Origin: Pantoea sp. RIT-PI-b
GTDB taxonomy: Bacteria; Pseudomonadota; Gammaproteobacteria; Enterobacterales; Enterobacteriaceae
Direction: 5' to 3'
Assembly (NCBI RefSeq): GCF_001187905.1
Contig: NZ_LGIS01000014.1
Coordinates: 434,001-498,000, forward strand
DNA length: 64,000 nt
Under the pieces are notes generated by a model. That model made no database searches. It had not been told where the DNA came from and saw only the letters and a program-made list of their open reading frames with translations. Of this stretch, positions 1 to 9,987 are shown in pieces (the stretch's first letter is position 1; each line of letters opens with the position of its first letter). Position numbers and translations under genes: made by a program.

Positions 1-228
1 GAACCTGCCGTTTTTTTATTGCCTAGCATCTAACCCTGCCAAACCGATCTCAATTCACTGTCGTGACTGGTGAAACGCTATACAAAAAAACGTGAATTCC
101 GCCGTGGGCCCTTTAATCACTGGTGTCGAAGCCGCACATAAGTGCTATCATCTGGCGCTCATATAAGCTGGTTAACGCAGTTTTACGCGACAGCTTTATT
201 ACTTTATTCAATGCATTGTGGACGGGTT
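1..228. other. Left-edge region upstream of secM
   Basis: This stretch has no convincing gene. Short open frames run through it but have no family resemblance. It is AT-richer than the coding DNA around it and probably carries the secM-secA promoter; in E. coli lpxC lies on its far side. I could not assign a specific -35/-10 pair with confidence. Confidence 0.4.
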
Positions 229-729
229 GTGATCGGGATTTTCTCACGCTGGCGACAATTAGGCAGACGCTATTTCTGGCCTCATCTCCTTTTGGGGATG
301 GTGGCGGCCAGTTTGGGCTTGCCTGCCTGCGCGCAAAGCTCTGAGCCCGCGGCGAACGATTCGCCGATCAGCAGCCTATTTGTTGGCAATGTTGTTCAGT
401 TCGATCATCTCATTCGTTTGCAGGAAAGCGCGCGTCGACCGAATTTTAACGTCGATTATTGGCATCAGCATGCAATTCGTACGGTGATACGCCACCTTTC
501 CTTTAGCATGACGCCACCTGCTCAGGCTGAGGCCGACCAGGCTTTACCGCTGGCGGCGCAAAAGCTGGCGTTGATTGGTTCGCTTCAGGCGCTTTTAACC
601 TCTCCCGCACAGCCACTTACTGTCGTTGAGCCGCAGCAAAACCTGCGTCACAGCGAGCCGCAAATCCACTCTTCTGCTGATTGGCAGGCTGCTATTCACG
701 GCATTCGCGCCGGACCTTTCAAAGCTTAA
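229..729 (+). CDS. secM: SecM, secretion monitor (translational arrest peptide)
   Basis: SecM is a secreted regulator whose nascent chain stalls the ribosome when export is slow, exposing the ribosome binding site of the downstream secA. The chosen start is a GTG at 229, because the protein from there (MIGIFSRWRQ...) aligns with the GTG-started E. coli SecM, giving 166 aa. A signal peptide with a twin-basic N-region and a hydrophobic stretch ending near GLPACA is visible. The conserved central block DYWHQHAIRTVIRHLSF is intact. The C-terminus ends GIRAGPFKA, so the essential GIRAGP core is present. The classical upstream arrest residues Phe and Ile are replaced by His147 and Gln153, while Trp152 is kept. 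Confidence 0.93.
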   Translation: MIGIFSRWRQLGRRYFWPHLLLGMVAASLGLPACAQSSEPAANDSPISSLFVGNVVQFDHLIRLQESARRPNFNVDYWHQHAIRTVIRHLSFSMTPPAQAEADQALPLAAQKLALIGSLQALLTSPAQPLTVVEPQQNLRHSEPQIHSSADWQAAIHGIRAGPFKA

Positions 730-805
730 CTGCTAACCTTTTTTCCGCATCCTGTTTTAGATTTTGCAGTCCGTGAGATCACGGCTGAATTGAGAAAAAT
801 TTATC
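730..805 (+). promoter_or_regulatory. secM-secA regulatory intergenic segment
   Basis: This 76-nt spacer holds the secA translation start region controlled by SecM stalling. A 6-bp hairpin (CCGTGA at 771-776 pairing with TCACGG at 779-784) lies just upstream of the secA initiation region. Known biology: in E. coli the secA Shine-Dalgarno sequence is hidden in mRNA structure until a stalled ribosome on secM opens it. That the same applies here is inferred from position and from the conserved SecM GIRAGP core. Confidence 0.55.
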
Positions 806-3511
806 ATGTTAATCAAATTGTTAACTAAAGTATTTGGCAGCAGCAACGATCGTACTCTGCGCCGTATGCGTAAAGTGGTAGACATCATCAACAAGATGGA
901 GCCAGATTTCGTGAAGCTCTCCGATGATGAGCTGAAAGCGAAAACTGACCTGTTCCGTGAGCGCCTGAAAAAAGGCGAGAGCCTTGAAAGTCTGATTCCA
1001 GAAGCTTTTGCCACCGTACGCGAAGCGAGTAAGCGCGTATTTGGCATGCGCCACTTTGATGTGCAGCTGATCGGCGGCATGGTGCTGAACGAACGCTGCA
1101 TCGCGGAGATGCGCACCGGTGAAGGTAAAACTCTGACCGCAACTTTGCCTGCTTACCTGAATGCGCTGAGCGGCAAAGGCGTGCACGTGGTGACCGTCAA
1201 CGACTATCTGGCGCAACGTGACGCCGAAAATAACCGCGCACTGTTTGAGTTTCTTGGCCTGACCATTGGTATTAACCTGCCAAATATGCCAGCCGTGGCA
1301 AAGCGTGAAGCCTATGCAGCCGATATCACCTACGGCACCAACAACGAATACGGCTTCGACTACCTTCGCGACAACATGGCATTCAGCCCGGAAGAGCGCG
1401 TGCAGCGTAAACTGCATTATGCGCTGGTGGATGAAGTCGACTCCATCTTGATCGATGAAGCACGTACGCCATTGATCATCTCTGGTCCTGCTGAAGACAG
1501 TTCTGAACTGTATACCAAAGTTAACAAGATCATCCCGCACCTGGTCCGCCAGGAGAAAGAAGATTCTGAGACTTTCCAGGGCGAAGGCGATTTCTGGGTC
1601 GATGAGAAAGCACGTCAGGCGCACATGAGCGAGCGTGGCCTGGTGAAAGTTGAAGAGCTGCTGGTTAGCCAAAACATTATGGAAGAGGGCGAGTCACTCT
1701 ACTCACCAACCAACATTATGTTGATGCACCATGTTACGGCGGCACTGCGTGCTCATGCACTTTTCACCCGTGACGTAGATTACATCGTAAAAGATGGTGA
1801 AGTGGTCATCGTCGATGAACATACCGGTCGTACCATGCAAGGTCGCCGCTGGTCTGATGGCCTGCATCAGGCCGTTGAAGCGAAAGAGGGCGTGGAAATC
1901 CAGAATGAAAACCAGACGCTGGCTTCAATCACCTTCCAGAACTACTTCCGTATCTACGAAAAACTGGCCGGTATGACCGGTACGGCAGATACCGAAGCAT
2001 TCGAATTTAGCTCTATCTATAAGCTCGACACTATCGTGGTGCCAACTAACCGTCCGATGGTGCGTAAAGATATGGCCGATCTGGTCTACATGACTGAGAA
2101 AGAGAAGATCGACGCCATTATCGAAGACATTCGCGTCTGTACCGCAAAGGGGCAGCCGGTGTTGGTGGGTACGATTTCGATTGAGAAATCCGAAGTGGTC
2201 TCCAATGAGCTGACGCGCGCAGGCATTAAACACAGCGTGCTAAATGCCAAATTCCACGCCAGTGAAGCGGATATCGTGGCACAAGCGGGCCAGCCAGCTG
2301 CGGTAACTATCGCAACGAACATGGCCGGTCGCGGTACCGATATCGTGCTGGGCGGTAGCTGGCAGGCTGAGCTTGCCGCGATGGACGAGCCGACTGAAGA
2401 GCAAATTGAGGCGATGAAAGCCGCCTGGAAACTGCGTCATGATGCAGTGCTGGCGGCGGGTGGCCTGCACATCATTGGTACTGAGCGTCACGAATCACGT
2501 CGTATCGATAATCAGCTGCGTGGTCGTGCTGGTCGTCAGGGTGATGCCGGTTCTTCACGCTTCTACCTGTCGATGGAAGATGCCTTGATGCGTATCTTCG
2601 CTTCGGATCGCGTATCAAACATGATGCGTAAACTGGGTATGAAGCCAGGCGAAGCGATTGAGCATCCATGGGTGACCAAAGCAATTGCCAACGCTCAACG
2701 CAAAGTGGAAAGTCGCAACTTCGATATTCGTAAACAGCTGCTGGAATACGATGACGTTGCTAACGATCAGCGTCGCGCCATCTACAGCCAGCGTAACGAA
2801 CTGCTGGATGTGTCTGATGTATCTGAAACCATCAACAGCATCCGTGAAGATGTCTATAAAACCACCATCGATACTTACATTCCACCGCAGTCGCTGGAAG
2901 AGATGTGGGATGTCGCGGGCCTGGAAGAGCGTCTGCGTAACGACTTCGATCTGAACCTGCCAATTGCTGAGTGGTTGGATAAAGAGCCTGATCTGCATGA
3001 AGAGACGCTGCGCGAACGCATCATGAGCCATGCTGCTGAAAACTATGCTGCCAAAGAAGAAGTGGTTGGTGCAGAGATGATGCGGAACTTTGAAAAAGGC
3101 GTGATGCTGCAAACGCTGGATTCGCTATGGAAAGAGCATCTGGCGGCGATGGACTATCTGCGTCAGGGGATCCACTTGCGCGGTTACGCACAGAAAGATC
3201 CGAAGCAGGAATATAAGCGTGAATCCTTCTCTATGTTTGCAGCAATGCTGGAGTCACTGAAGTACGAAGTGATCAGTACCCTGAGCAAGGTCCAGGTACG
3301 CATGCCAGAAGAAGTTGAAGCAATGGAGCAGCAGCGTCGTGAAGAAGCGGAGCGCTTAGCACAGCAGCAACAGCTGAGCCATGTTGATGATGCAACCGCA
3401 GCAGCCGAAGCCTTAGCAGCACAAGGTGGCGAAAGGAAAGTGGGCCGTAATGACCTTTGCCCATGCGGCTCAGGCAAAAAATATAAACAGTGCCACGGTC
3501 GTCTGGCCTGA
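806..3511 (+). CDS. secA: SecA, preprotein translocase motor ATPase
   Basis: SecA is the ATPase that drives secretory proteins through the SecYEG channel at the inner membrane. The 901-aa product matches the family length. Visible features: Walker A motif MRTGEGKT near residue 102, the [11 protein letters not shown]alker B region near 209, the second RecA-like domain with [12 protein letters not shown], and the C-terminal zinc-binding segment [14 protein letters not shown] used for SecB and lipid contact. A glutamine/alanine-rich linker precedes the zinc segment. It follows secM in one transcription unit and ends in a strong intrinsic terminator. Confidence 0.98.
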   Translation: MLIKLLTKVFGSSNDRTLRRMRKVVDIINKMEPDFVKLSDDELKAKTDLFRERLKKGESLESLIPEAFATVREASKRVFGMRHFDVQLIGGMVLNERCIAEMRTGEGKTLTATLPAYLNALSGKGVHVVTVNDYLAQRDAENNRALFEFLGLTIGINLPNMPAVAKREAYAADITYGTNNEYGFDYLRDNMAFSPEERVQRKLHYALVDEVDSILIDEARTPLIISGPAEDSSELYTKVNKIIPHLVRQEKEDSETFQGEGDFWVDEKARQAHMSERGLVKVEELLVSQNIMEEGESLYSPTNIMLMHHVTAALRAHALFTRDVDYIVKDGEVVIVDEHTGRTMQGRRWSDGLHQAVEAKEGVEIQNENQTLASITFQNYFRIYEKLAGMTGTADTEAFEFSSIYKLDTIVVPTNRPMVRKDMADLVYMTEKEKIDAIIEDIRVCTAKGQPVLVGTISIEKSEVVSNELTRAGIKHSVLNAKFHASEADIVAQAGQPAAVTIATNMAGRGTDIVLGGSWQAELAAMDEPTEEQIEAMKAAWKLRHDAVLAAGGLHIIGTERHESRRIDNQLRGRAGRQGDAGSSRFYLSMEDALMRIFASDRVSNMMRKLGMKPGEAIEHPWVTKAIANAQRKVESRNFDIRKQLLEYDDVANDQRRAIYSQRNELLDVSDVSETINSIREDVYKTTIDTYIPPQSLEEMWDVAGLEERLRNDFDLNLPIAEWLDKEPDLHEETLRERIMSHAAENYAAKEEVVGAEMMRNFEKGVMLQTLDSLWKEHLAAMDYLRQGIHLRGYAQKDPKQEYKRESFSMFAAMLESLKYEVISTLSKVQVRMPEEVEAMEQQRREEAERLAQQQQLSHVDDATAAAEALAAQGGERKVGRNDLCPCGSGKKYKQCHGRLA

Positions 3512-3517
3512 TAAAAA

Positions 3518-3542
3518 AGGAGCCTTCGGGCTCCTTTTTTTT
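3518..3542 (+). terminator. Intrinsic terminator of secM-secA
   Basis: A perfect 7-bp stem (AGGAGCC/GGCTCCT) with a TTCG tetraloop is followed by eight T residues, directly after the secA stop. The A-run on the left arm could also let it terminate the converging gene at 3552. Confidence 0.93.
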
Positions 3543-3551
3543 GCTTAAGCC

Positions 3552-3986
3552 TTAGCGCGTAATTGCCATTAGCTTCTCTTCGTTGAGTCGTACGCCGTGA
3601 TAAGGCAGCGTGACCAACAAACCATCCGGCAAGCCAAATCGTTTGAATAATGCCCGGCTTTGAAACAGCAATTGATGGTAATTATTATCGCTGATGCCTG
3701 GATAGCTCTCATTCCACACTGTCGCGATGATCTGACGTTTTGAGGTAATCCGCAGCAACAGGCAGGAGAAGAAGCGTTTTTGCGCTTCGTTAAGTGGCAT
3801 GATTTTATGTTCAGGCCACCAGGTTAGGGTGTTCTGAGCACTGTCTAAGGTGAGAAGGTCGTGAAATACCAGATGGCGTAGAGTATGTAATTGTTCCGGC
3901 GTGTTTTGTTCCAGAAACGTTGTTTCTTTGAATTCCATAGGTAATCGGGTTTGGCAGAAGAAAGTGGCTGCGAGTATTCCTAACAT
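3552..3986 (-). CDS. Winged-helix DNA-binding protein, CadC/ToxR-like domain alone
   Basis: The 144-aa product resembles the OmpR/PhoB-type winged-helix domain of CadC/ToxR-like regulators: an N-terminal strand segment (FHDLLTLDSAQNTLTWW), a helix region LNEAQKRFFSCLL, a TSKRQIIATVW helix and a C-terminal LPYHGVRL hairpin strand. No transmembrane segment or sensor domain follows. A second possible start is Met17 at 3938; neither start has a clear ribosome binding site. It is a lone gene convergent with secA and upstream of the divergent mutT, absent from this place in E. coli. Target genes are unknown. Confidence 0.7.
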   Translation of the reverse strand: MLGILAATFFCQTRLPMEFKETTFLEQNTPEQLHTLRHLVFHDLLTLDSAQNTLTWWPEHKIMPLNEAQKRFFSCLLLRITSKRQIIATVWNESYPGISDNNYHQLLFQSRALFKRFGLPDGLLVTLPYHGVRLNEEKLMAITR

Positions 3987-4124
3987 CCCCGGTTGCGATC
4001 ATTACGACATGTCTTAATCAATGGCTTTTGTGCGGCACATGGCGTCACATCCATCTCAGTGGTTAACATCACGCAACGTCTGATTTACACTCAGCGCTCA
4101 TTTATTAAAAGCGGAATCCAGCTT

Positions 4125-4520
4125 ATGAAACACCTGCAGGTTGCGGTGGGCATCATTCGCAATACAGATCGTCAAATTTTTCTAGCCCAGCGGGCGGCAA
4201 GCTCCTATATGGCTAATAAATGGGAGTTTCCAGGCGGGAAGATTGAACAAGACGAAACCGCCGAGCAGGCGCTGAAACGTGAGTTGATGGAAGAAACCGG
4301 GATAGACGTTACTTCAGCTAAGGCAATTGGACTGGCCGATCATAGCTATGAAGACCTGCGCGTTACGCTGCATTTCTTCCTGGTGGAAGGCTGGAACGGT
4401 GCGCCTTATGGCCGTGAAGGACAGCCACAACGCTGGGTTGAACAGCAGGATTTGGTTGCGGATGAATTTCCTCCGGCAAACCATGAGCTGATAGGTCGTC
4501 TGGTGGCCGGCGAGATTTAA
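4125..4520 (+). CDS. mutT: MutT, 8-oxo-dGTP diphosphatase
   Basis: MutT hydrolyses oxidised guanine nucleotides (8-oxo-dGTP) and so prevents A:T to C:G transversions. The start at 4125 gives 131 aa, close to the E. coli 129 aa, and removes a spurious 44-residue extension. The Nudix box is clear: GGKIEQDE, then RELMEETGI, with the metal-binding glutamates. It lies downstream of secA as in E. coli and ends at a terminator shared with the converging yacG. Confidence 0.96.
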   Translation: MKHLQVAVGIIRNTDRQIFLAQRAASSYMANKWEFPGGKIEQDETAEQALKRELMEETGIDVTSAKAIGLADHSYEDLRVTLHFFLVEGWNGAPYGREGQPQRWVEQQDLVADEFPPANHELIGRLVAGEI

Positions 4521-4522
4521 GT

Positions 4523-4550
4523 TAAGGGGCTGCTGGCCCCTTACTTTTTT
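4523..4550 (+). terminator. Terminator between mutT and yacG
   Basis: An 8-bp stem (TAAGGGGC/GCCCCTTA) with a 5-nt loop is followed by CTTTTTT on the + strand. It sits between the stop of mutT and the stop of the opposite-strand yacG. Confidence 0.85.
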
Positions 4551-4551
4551 G

Positions 4552-4749
4552 TTACTGCTGCTCTTCGCTCCAGTCATCGCTGTCTGTCAGGTCACCGTTG
4601 CTGGGAATGCGTTTTTCTTCTGCTGCCCATTCACCTAAATCAATCAGCTGGCAACGTTTACTGCAGAATGGCCGCCACGGGCTCAACTCATCCCAGATCA
4701 CATCTCTACGACAATTGGGACAAGGTACGGTAATAATCTCTTCCGGCAT
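4552..4749 (-). CDS. yacG: YacG, zinc-binding DNA gyrase inhibitor
   Basis: YacG is a small zinc-finger protein that binds GyrB and inhibits DNA gyrase. The start at 4749 ([10 protein letters not shown]) has a good GAGGA ribosome binding site and gives 65 aa, the same as E. coli. The four zinc ligands are seen as CPNC and CSKRC. The segment [15 protein letters not shown] is nearly identical to the E. coli protein. It is the last gene of the coaE-zapD-yacG operon, 8 nt after zapD. Confidence 0.95.
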   Translation of the reverse strand: MPEEIITVPCPNCRRDVIWDELSPWRPFCSKRCQLIDLGEWAAEEKRIPSNGDLTDSDDWSEEQQ

Positions 4750-4757
4750 AACTTCCT

Positions 4758-5501
4758 CTAACAACAAGCTAATTCAAAATTCAGTCGGGCTGGCACCTCA
4801 CCCCGTTCGCTGTCTAACGGCAGAAAACGAATGGCATAGCGACTTTTGTGACCCGAGACTTGCGGATACAGCGCATCTTCCAGCATTAACTGCAGGCGCA
4901 GCAAATCGGATCCTTCGGCATTGTCCTGATAAAAACCATTGAGGCTAGTTTGATGACGGAATACGCCGGACTGACGCACTAAATCGAGAATCATCGTCAA
5001 ACTATTACGCAGCGGATTCAACGATTCTAACCAGCTATTGACCTGCACATCACGCACCGATTGGTCCTGATGCAGCCAGATGTGCAGACTTGGTAAATCA
5101 AAACTACAGCAGCCGCCGGGAATACTCAGGCGCTGACGTACCAGCGCAATCAGGCGATCTTCACGTAGCTGTTGGCCCATCCGCGGCGCAGCCATCAATT
5201 CGCTAGAGTATTGTTTCAATTGCTGGCGCAGATTGCTAACGCGCAGTTCGTCAACTCCAGGCACATCCAGCCAGGCGCGTAACTTCTGCTGCTGCCGCTC
5301 CAGCTCTTTTAGCAATTCGGTGCGCATATCTCCGCGCTCAAAAATATCCAGGAGATCGCTAAGTATGCGAAAAACGCCGAGAGCCGAGACCGAACCACTT
5401 ACTGGCACAGTTTCATGCAGCTGATCAATCAGATACTCAACGCGCAACCAGGTACGCATCTTCTCGTTCAAAGGGTGTTCGAATAGAACAACTGTACTCA
5501 T
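4758..5501 (-). CDS. zapD: ZapD, FtsZ-bundling cell division factor
   Basis: ZapD cross-links FtsZ filaments and stabilises the Z-ring at midcell. The 247-aa length equals the E. coli protein. Highly conserved segments are visible: [16 protein letters not shown] at the start, [20 protein letters not shown] in the middle and [15 protein letters not shown] near the end. It lies 4 nt from coaE and 8 nt from yacG, so the three are almost certainly co-transcribed. Confidence 0.97.
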   Translation of the reverse strand: MSTVVLFEHPLNEKMRTWLRVEYLIDQLHETVPVSGSVSALGVFRILSDLLDIFERGDMRTELLKELERQQQKLRAWLDVPGVDELRVSNLRQQLKQYSSELMAAPRMGQQLREDRLIALVRQRLSIPGGCCSFDLPSLHIWLHQDQSVRDVQVNSWLESLNPLRNSLTMILDLVRQSGVFRHQTSLNGFYQDNAEGSDLLRLQLMLEDALYPQVSGHKSRYAIRFLPLDSERGEVPARLNFELACC

Positions 5502-5505
5502 GATG

Positions 5506-6114
5506 TTAATCCTTTCCGGTTGCTGCCAGACTTAGATAGTGCTGGTGAAGAGCAGCAACGCGCGGTAGCACCTGTTCAGGCGTACCGCTGTTATCAATGA
5601 TGTCATCCGCACAGGCTAATCGCTGCTCACGACTGGCCTGCGCGGCAAGAATACTTTTCGCCTGACTCAGTGAAATGCCATCGCGCTGTTGAGTGCGTTG
5701 CAATTGCGTTGCGGTATCCACATCTACCACCAGCACACGATCAGCCTGCTGCTGTAATCCATTTTCGACTAACAGCGGCACCACCCAAAGCACATAAGGT
5801 GAAGTGGCCAGTAACTTTAATTGTTGTGTGCGGGCGTTAATGAGTGGATGGAGCAACTGATTGAGCCAGTTTTTTTCTTGCGGTTGCTGGAAAATAATTT
5901 CACGAAGTCGCGCACGATAGAGCGTGCCTTCAGCCGTCAGAATGGATTCTCCATGTCGTTGAGCAATCGCCTTTAAGGCGGGCGTGCCGGGTTCAACGAC
6001 TTCTCTGGCAATGGCGTCAGCGTCAATAATATCAACGCCTAGCGCTGCGAAAGCATTAGCAATAGTGGTTTTACCACTGCCAATGCCACCGGTGAGCGCA
6101 ACGGTATAAGGCAT
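5506..6114 (-). CDS. coaE: CoaE, dephospho-CoA kinase
   Basis: CoaE phosphorylates the 3'-hydroxyl of dephospho-CoA, the final step of coenzyme A synthesis. The start at 6114 ([10 protein letters not shown]) gives 202 aa, in the usual range, and places the P-loop GGIGSGKT at residues 9-16 as in the family. The conserved [10 protein letters not shown] segment follows. It is first in the coaE-zapD-yacG operon and divergent from guaC. Confidence 0.97.
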   Translation of the reverse strand: MPYTVALTGGIGSGKTTIANAFAALGVDIIDADAIAREVVEPGTPALKAIAQRHGESILTAEGTLYRARLREIIFQQPQEKNWLNQLLHPLINARTQQLKLLATSPYVLWVVPLLVENGLQQQADRVLVVDVDTATQLQRTQQRDGISLSQAKSILAAQASREQRLACADDIIDNSGTPEQVLPRVAALHQHYLSLAATGKD

Positions 6115-6238
6115 AGCGTTCTCGCAAAATTTATATCGTGAGCGGTGATTAACCACAGCAAGATGAGAGCATGATCACAATCATTTTTCTCAGCTAAATT
6201 TAAGGGATTGTAGCCTAAATAAAGTGAAATTCGCAGTC

Positions 6239-6266
6239 TTGTCGCGCAAGGAATGGCGCGTATGAT
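6239..6266 (+). promoter_or_regulatory. Candidate guaC promoter
   Basis: A -35-like TTGTCG (6239-6244) and a -10 TATGAT (6261-6266) are separated by 16 bp upstream of guaC. A 14-bp perfect palindrome CGAACCGCGGTTCG at 6294-6307 falls in the predicted 5' leader, 25 nt before the start codon. No known operator matches it. Confidence 0.5.
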
Positions 6267-6332
6267 AACGACACTGGAGCCGTGAGCGCTACCCGAACCG
6301 CGGTTCGTCTTCACTAACCAGGACAATCAGCT

Positions 6333-7373
6333 ATGCGCATTGAAGAAGATTTAAAACTGGGCTTTAAAGATGTTTTGATCCGCCCAAAACGCTCCACCTT
6401 GAAAAGCCGTTCCGAGGTTGAACTGGAACGCACCTTCACGTTTAAACACTCAGGCTTAAACTGGAGCGGCATACCCATTATTGCCGCTAATATGGATACC
6501 GTCGGCACGTTCACTATGGCTGAAGCGCTGGCCAGTTTTAACCTACTGACCGCGGTGCATAAGCACTATAGCGTAGAAGACTGGCAGGCATTTGTGCAGC
6601 GCGTCCCGGCGACGGTGCTGAGTCATGTGATGGTTTCCTCAGGCACATCTGAATCAGACTTCACTAAGTTATCCGCGATTCTGGCGTTATCACCGCAACT
6701 TAATTTCATCTGTATCGACGTGGCTAACGGCTACTCCGAGCACTTTGTTCAGTTCTTGCTGCGGGTGCGTGAAAGCTTCCCAGGTAAAACCATCTGTGCG
6801 GGCAATGTCGTCACCGGTGAAATGGTGGAAGAGCTAATTTTGTCGGGCGCCGATATCGTCAAAGTAGGGATTGGCCCTGGCTCGGTGTGTACCACGCGAG
6901 TGAAGACCGGCGTGGGCTATCCTCAGCTCTCTGCGGTTATTGAGTGTGCTGATGCGGCACACGGTCTGGGTGGACAAATCGTCAGTGATGGCGGCTGTTC
7001 GGTTCCGGGCGATATTGCCAAAGCTTTCGGTGGTGGTGCAGATTTCACCATGCTCGGTGGCATGCTTGCGGCGCATGACGAGTGCGAGGGCACCATCGTT
7101 GAAGATCAGGGTGAGAAGTTTATGTTGTTCTATGGCATGAGCTCCGAATCGGCGATGAAGCGTCACGTAGGCGGCGTGGCGCAGTACCGTGCAGCTGAAG
7201 GTAAAACCGTACGCTTGCCATTGCGTGGTCCCGTTGAAGATACGGTGAAAGATATCCTCGGTGGCTTGCGTTCAGCCTGCACCTACGTGGGCGCGGAGCG
7301 TTTGAAAGAGCTGACTAAGCGCACCACCTTTATCCGCGTAGCAGAACAGGAAAACCGCGTGTTTACTCGCTGA
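6333..7373 (+). CDS. guaC: GuaC, GMP reductase
   Basis: GMP reductase converts GMP to IMP with NADPH, returning guanine nucleotides to the purine pool. The 346-aa product matches the family. The catalytic cysteine loop [11 protein letters not shown] is present, as is the flavodoxin-like phosphate-binding region [19 protein letters not shown]. The GMPR/IMPDH TIM barrel lacks CBS domains, as expected for GuaC. It is transcribed alone and ends in a stem-loop shared with hofC. Confidence 0.97.
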   Translation: MRIEEDLKLGFKDVLIRPKRSTLKSRSEVELERTFTFKHSGLNWSGIPIIAANMDTVGTFTMAEALASFNLLTAVHKHYSVEDWQAFVQRVPATVLSHVMVSSGTSESDFTKLSAILALSPQLNFICIDVANGYSEHFVQFLLRVRESFPGKTICAGNVVTGEMVEELILSGADIVKVGIGPGSVCTTRVKTGVGYPQLSAVIECADAAHGLGGQIVSDGGCSVPGDIAKAFGGGADFTMLGGMLAAHDECEGTIVEDQGEKFMLFYGMSSESAMKRHVGGVAQYRAAEGKTVRLPLRGPVEDTVKDILGGLRSACTYVGAERLKELTKRTTFIRVAEQENRVFTR

Positions 7374-7380
7374 TCGAAGA

Positions 7381-7409
7381 TAACGGGCGCGCACAGCGCG
7401 TGCCCGTTA
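7381..7409 (+). terminator. Stem-loop between guaC and hofC
   Basis: A 12-bp stem (one G-T pair) with a 5-nt loop starts 8 nt after the guaC stop. Its right arm contains the stop codon of the converging hofC. No T-run follows on the + strand, so termination efficiency is uncertain. Confidence 0.55.
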
Positions 7410-8606
7410 ACGAATCGCATCACCCAGGCCAAATACCGGCAGATACATCGCTATCACTAACGTCCCAACAATCCCGCCAATCACCACCATCATCATCGGT
7501 TCCAGCGACGCAGCCAGAGCATCAGCCCGCGCCAGCGTTTGGGCCTCATGCCACTCCGCCAGACGCGCCAGCATCACATCGAGCGCACCTGCCTCTTCGC
7601 CAACTCTGACCAACTGGGCACAAAGCGGTGTAAACAGCAGATGCTGTTGTAACGCCTGATGCAGCGGTGCACCCGCGGCGATATGCTGTTGCAATTGAAC
7701 AATGGCATCACGCCACAGACGCGATACTAGCGTAACCTCTACCGCCTGCAGGCTCTGTAACAGCGTTAAACCAGATTGCTGAGTAAGTTGCAGGATGGCG
7801 TAAATCTGGCTGAGCTGCCCACCGCGCCACAGCGGTGATAGCAACGGCATGCGTAACAGCCATTGCTGTGTACGCTTTTGCCAGGGCACTGAGCGTCGAT
7901 AAGTTTGCTGCGCAGTTGCCAGCACCGCGGCGCATACCAGCGACAGTGGTAGTGCGGCTTTCTGCAAAAGTTCTGACAGAGACATCACCGCAGCGGTAAA
8001 AGCGGGCAACGGAGCATCAAAACTGGCATACACGGAGACAAATTCCGGCAGCACAAACAGCAGCATGCCGGCACTGACCGCGAGCGCCACCAGCAAGATA
8101 AACAAGGGATAACGCAGCGCCTTCACAACTTTTTGCCGTAAATATTGCTGCTTGCTTTGCTGCTGCGCCAGCTGGCGACAGCATTCGTCGAGTTGGCCCG
8201 TTAACTCGCCAACCTGCATCAGCGCGGGAAACAGCGGTGGAAAGATTTGCGGCCACTCCTGCAGCGCCTGTGAAAAGGGTTCACCGGCAATGACGCGGCG
8301 CTGCAATCCTTTCAGTAATACCCGCCAACCGGCATGCGGATGACCTTCCGCCAGCAGTATCAGGCTTTCGGCCAGCGGCAAACCGGCTTTAAGTAGCGTC
8401 GCTAATTGCCTAACCAGATCGATCTTCTGCTGCCACTTCCAATCGCGTGAGCGCCAGCATTTACCACGCTGCCAACTCACCGGCAGCATGCCTCGATCGG
8501 AAAGTTGATTGAGTAGGGCTTCCTGGCTGATGTTGAGCGACTCACCTTCCTGCAATACGCCCATGGTATCAAGCGCATGCCAGCGAAAATGATAGAGATT
8601 AGCCAT
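7407..8606 (-). CDS. hofC: HofC, type IV pilus inner-membrane platform protein (GspF/PilC family)
   Basis: HofC is the polytopic inner-membrane assembly platform for type IV pili. The 399-aa product shows the duplicated GspF fold: a first domain with LATLLKAGLPLAESL and a repeat with LTQQSGLTLLQSLQAVE, each followed by hydrophobic membrane segments. The start at 8606 overlaps the end of hofB by 8 nt (ATGGCTAA), indicating coupling; a longer start 11 codons upstream is less likely. It is the last gene of ppdD-hofB-hofC. Confidence 0.92.
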   Translation of the reverse strand: MANLYHFRWHALDTMGVLQEGESLNISQEALLNQLSDRGMLPVSWQRGKCWRSRDWKWQQKIDLVRQLATLLKAGLPLAESLILLAEGHPHAGWRVLLKGLQRRVIAGEPFSQALQEWPQIFPPLFPALMQVGELTGQLDECCRQLAQQQSKQQYLRQKVVKALRYPLFILLVALAVSAGMLLFVLPEFVSVYASFDAPLPAFTAAVMSLSELLQKAALPLSLVCAAVLATAQQTYRRSVPWQKRTQQWLLRMPLLSPLWRGGQLSQIYAILQLTQQSGLTLLQSLQAVEVTLVSRLWRDAIVQLQQHIAAGAPLHQALQQHLLFTPLCAQLVRVGEEAGALDVMLARLAEWHEAQTLARADALAASLEPMMMVVIGGIVGTLVIAMYLPVFGLGDAIR

Positions 8607-9987
8607 CGCCAAGTCCCACCACGCGCTGCATCTCTTCAAAAGAGGTATCGCCGCGACTCACCGCTTCCAGCCCTGCAGCCAGCAGTGTTTTCAATCCTTG
8701 CTCATTGGCTATGGCCAGCAAATGCTCTAGCGGCATATCTGCCGAGATAGCATTTTGCAATTTGCTGGTTATCGGCAGAATCTCAAACAGCGCCAGACGG
8801 CCGTAATAACCAGAGAAGCAGTGATCGCAACCGGGCGCTCGCCAGGTTTGTAGGGTGCCAGGCCAGAGGTCGCCTGGCAGATGGGCGATAGCTTGCCCCG
8901 GCTGACGGCAATGCACGCACAGGCGCCTGACCAGGCGTTGCGCGACCACCAGTTGCAGAGCAGGTCCCAGCAGATAGCCCGGAATGTCCATCTGGCGCAG
9001 ACGCGTCAACGTTTCAGCGGTTGAGTTAGTATGCAAAGTGGAGAGGACCAGATGGCCGGTTTGTGCCGCCTTAACGGCAATGCTTGCTGTCTCGGCATCA
9101 CGAATTTCACCCACCATAATGACATCAGGATCCTGGCGCAGCAGTGCACGCAGCACACGATTAAAATCAAGCCCGCTGCGCGGCTGGATCTGCGTTTGAT
9201 TAATGCCATCGAGCGGAATTTCCACCGGGTCTTCCACGCTACACACGTTCTTTTCCGGCACGTTTAGCGCGCTTAAGCCGCTGTAGAGCGTGAAGGTTTT
9301 TCCGCTTCCGGTGGGGCCGGTGACCAGAATCAAACCCTGAGGCTTTGCCAGCGCATTTTTCAACAGGCGTAACTGTGCTGCGGGCATCCCCAGTTTATCG
9401 AGTGTGATGGCGCTATTTTCACTTTGCAGCAAACGCACCACGGCCTTTTCGCCCTGACTGATGGGTAATGTCGAAAGGCGAAACGCTGCCAGTTTGTCGT
9501 CTATTTCCAGCGTAAACTGCCCATCTTGCGGTAAACGTCGTTCAGCAATATCTAATCCGCCGAGAATCTTTAAGCGTGCCAGTAGCGCAGCAGGCTGCGC
9601 CTCGGAGGATTGAGGCAGTTTATGCAGCACGCCATCTATGCGCAGACGCACGCGCAGCCCATGTCGCTGCGGTTCGAAATGGACATCCGATGCGCGACGC
9701 TGGATGGCCTGGCGCAAGATTTGATCCACCGCGTTAATCGCTGACTCGGCGCTGGCGTGTTCACGCGGCGTGCTAGCGGCTTCGGGTTCGTGGAGCAATT
9801 GTTCGAGTCGTGCCGCAGGCCAGCATTCGACGTCGACCTTACACTGGCTGGCGAACTGCAATGCTTCCAGTAGCAGCGGATCGGGCGTCTCTGCTACCGC
9901 CACGCGCAGCTGCGTGGCGTCGTGTTGCAAAATTACCGCCTGATAACGTGCGCACAAGGCTTGTAACGCGGCATTTGGATTGTCCAT
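8599..9987 (-). CDS. hofB: HofB, type IV pilus assembly ATPase (GspE/PilB family)
   Basis: HofB is the hexameric cytoplasmic ATPase that powers pilin polymerisation. At 462 aa it matches E. coli HofB. The Walker A motif GPTGSGKT, the Walker B-type region DPDVIMVGEIRDAETA and the His-box GHLVLSTLHTNS are all visible. A CxxC pair (CVHC and a later CDHC) suggests the zinc-binding segment of GspE ATPases. Its start overlaps the ppdD stop (TAATG). Confidence 0.95.
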   Translation of the reverse strand: MDNPNAALQALCARYQAVILQHDATQLRVAVAETPDPLLLEALQFASQCKVDVECWPAARLEQLLHEPEAASTPREHASAESAINAVDQILRQAIQRRASDVHFEPQRHGLRVRLRIDGVLHKLPQSSEAQPAALLARLKILGGLDIAERRLPQDGQFTLEIDDKLAAFRLSTLPISQGEKAVVRLLQSENSAITLDKLGMPAAQLRLLKNALAKPQGLILVTGPTGSGKTFTLYSGLSALNVPEKNVCSVEDPVEIPLDGINQTQIQPRSGLDFNRVLRALLRQDPDVIMVGEIRDAETASIAVKAAQTGHLVLSTLHTNSTAETLTRLRQMDIPGYLLGPALQLVVAQRLVRRLCVHCRQPGQAIAHLPGDLWPGTLQTWRAPGCDHCFSGYYGRLALFEILPITSKLQNAISADMPLEHLLAIANEQGLKTLLAAGLEAVSRGDTSFEEMQRVVGLGDG

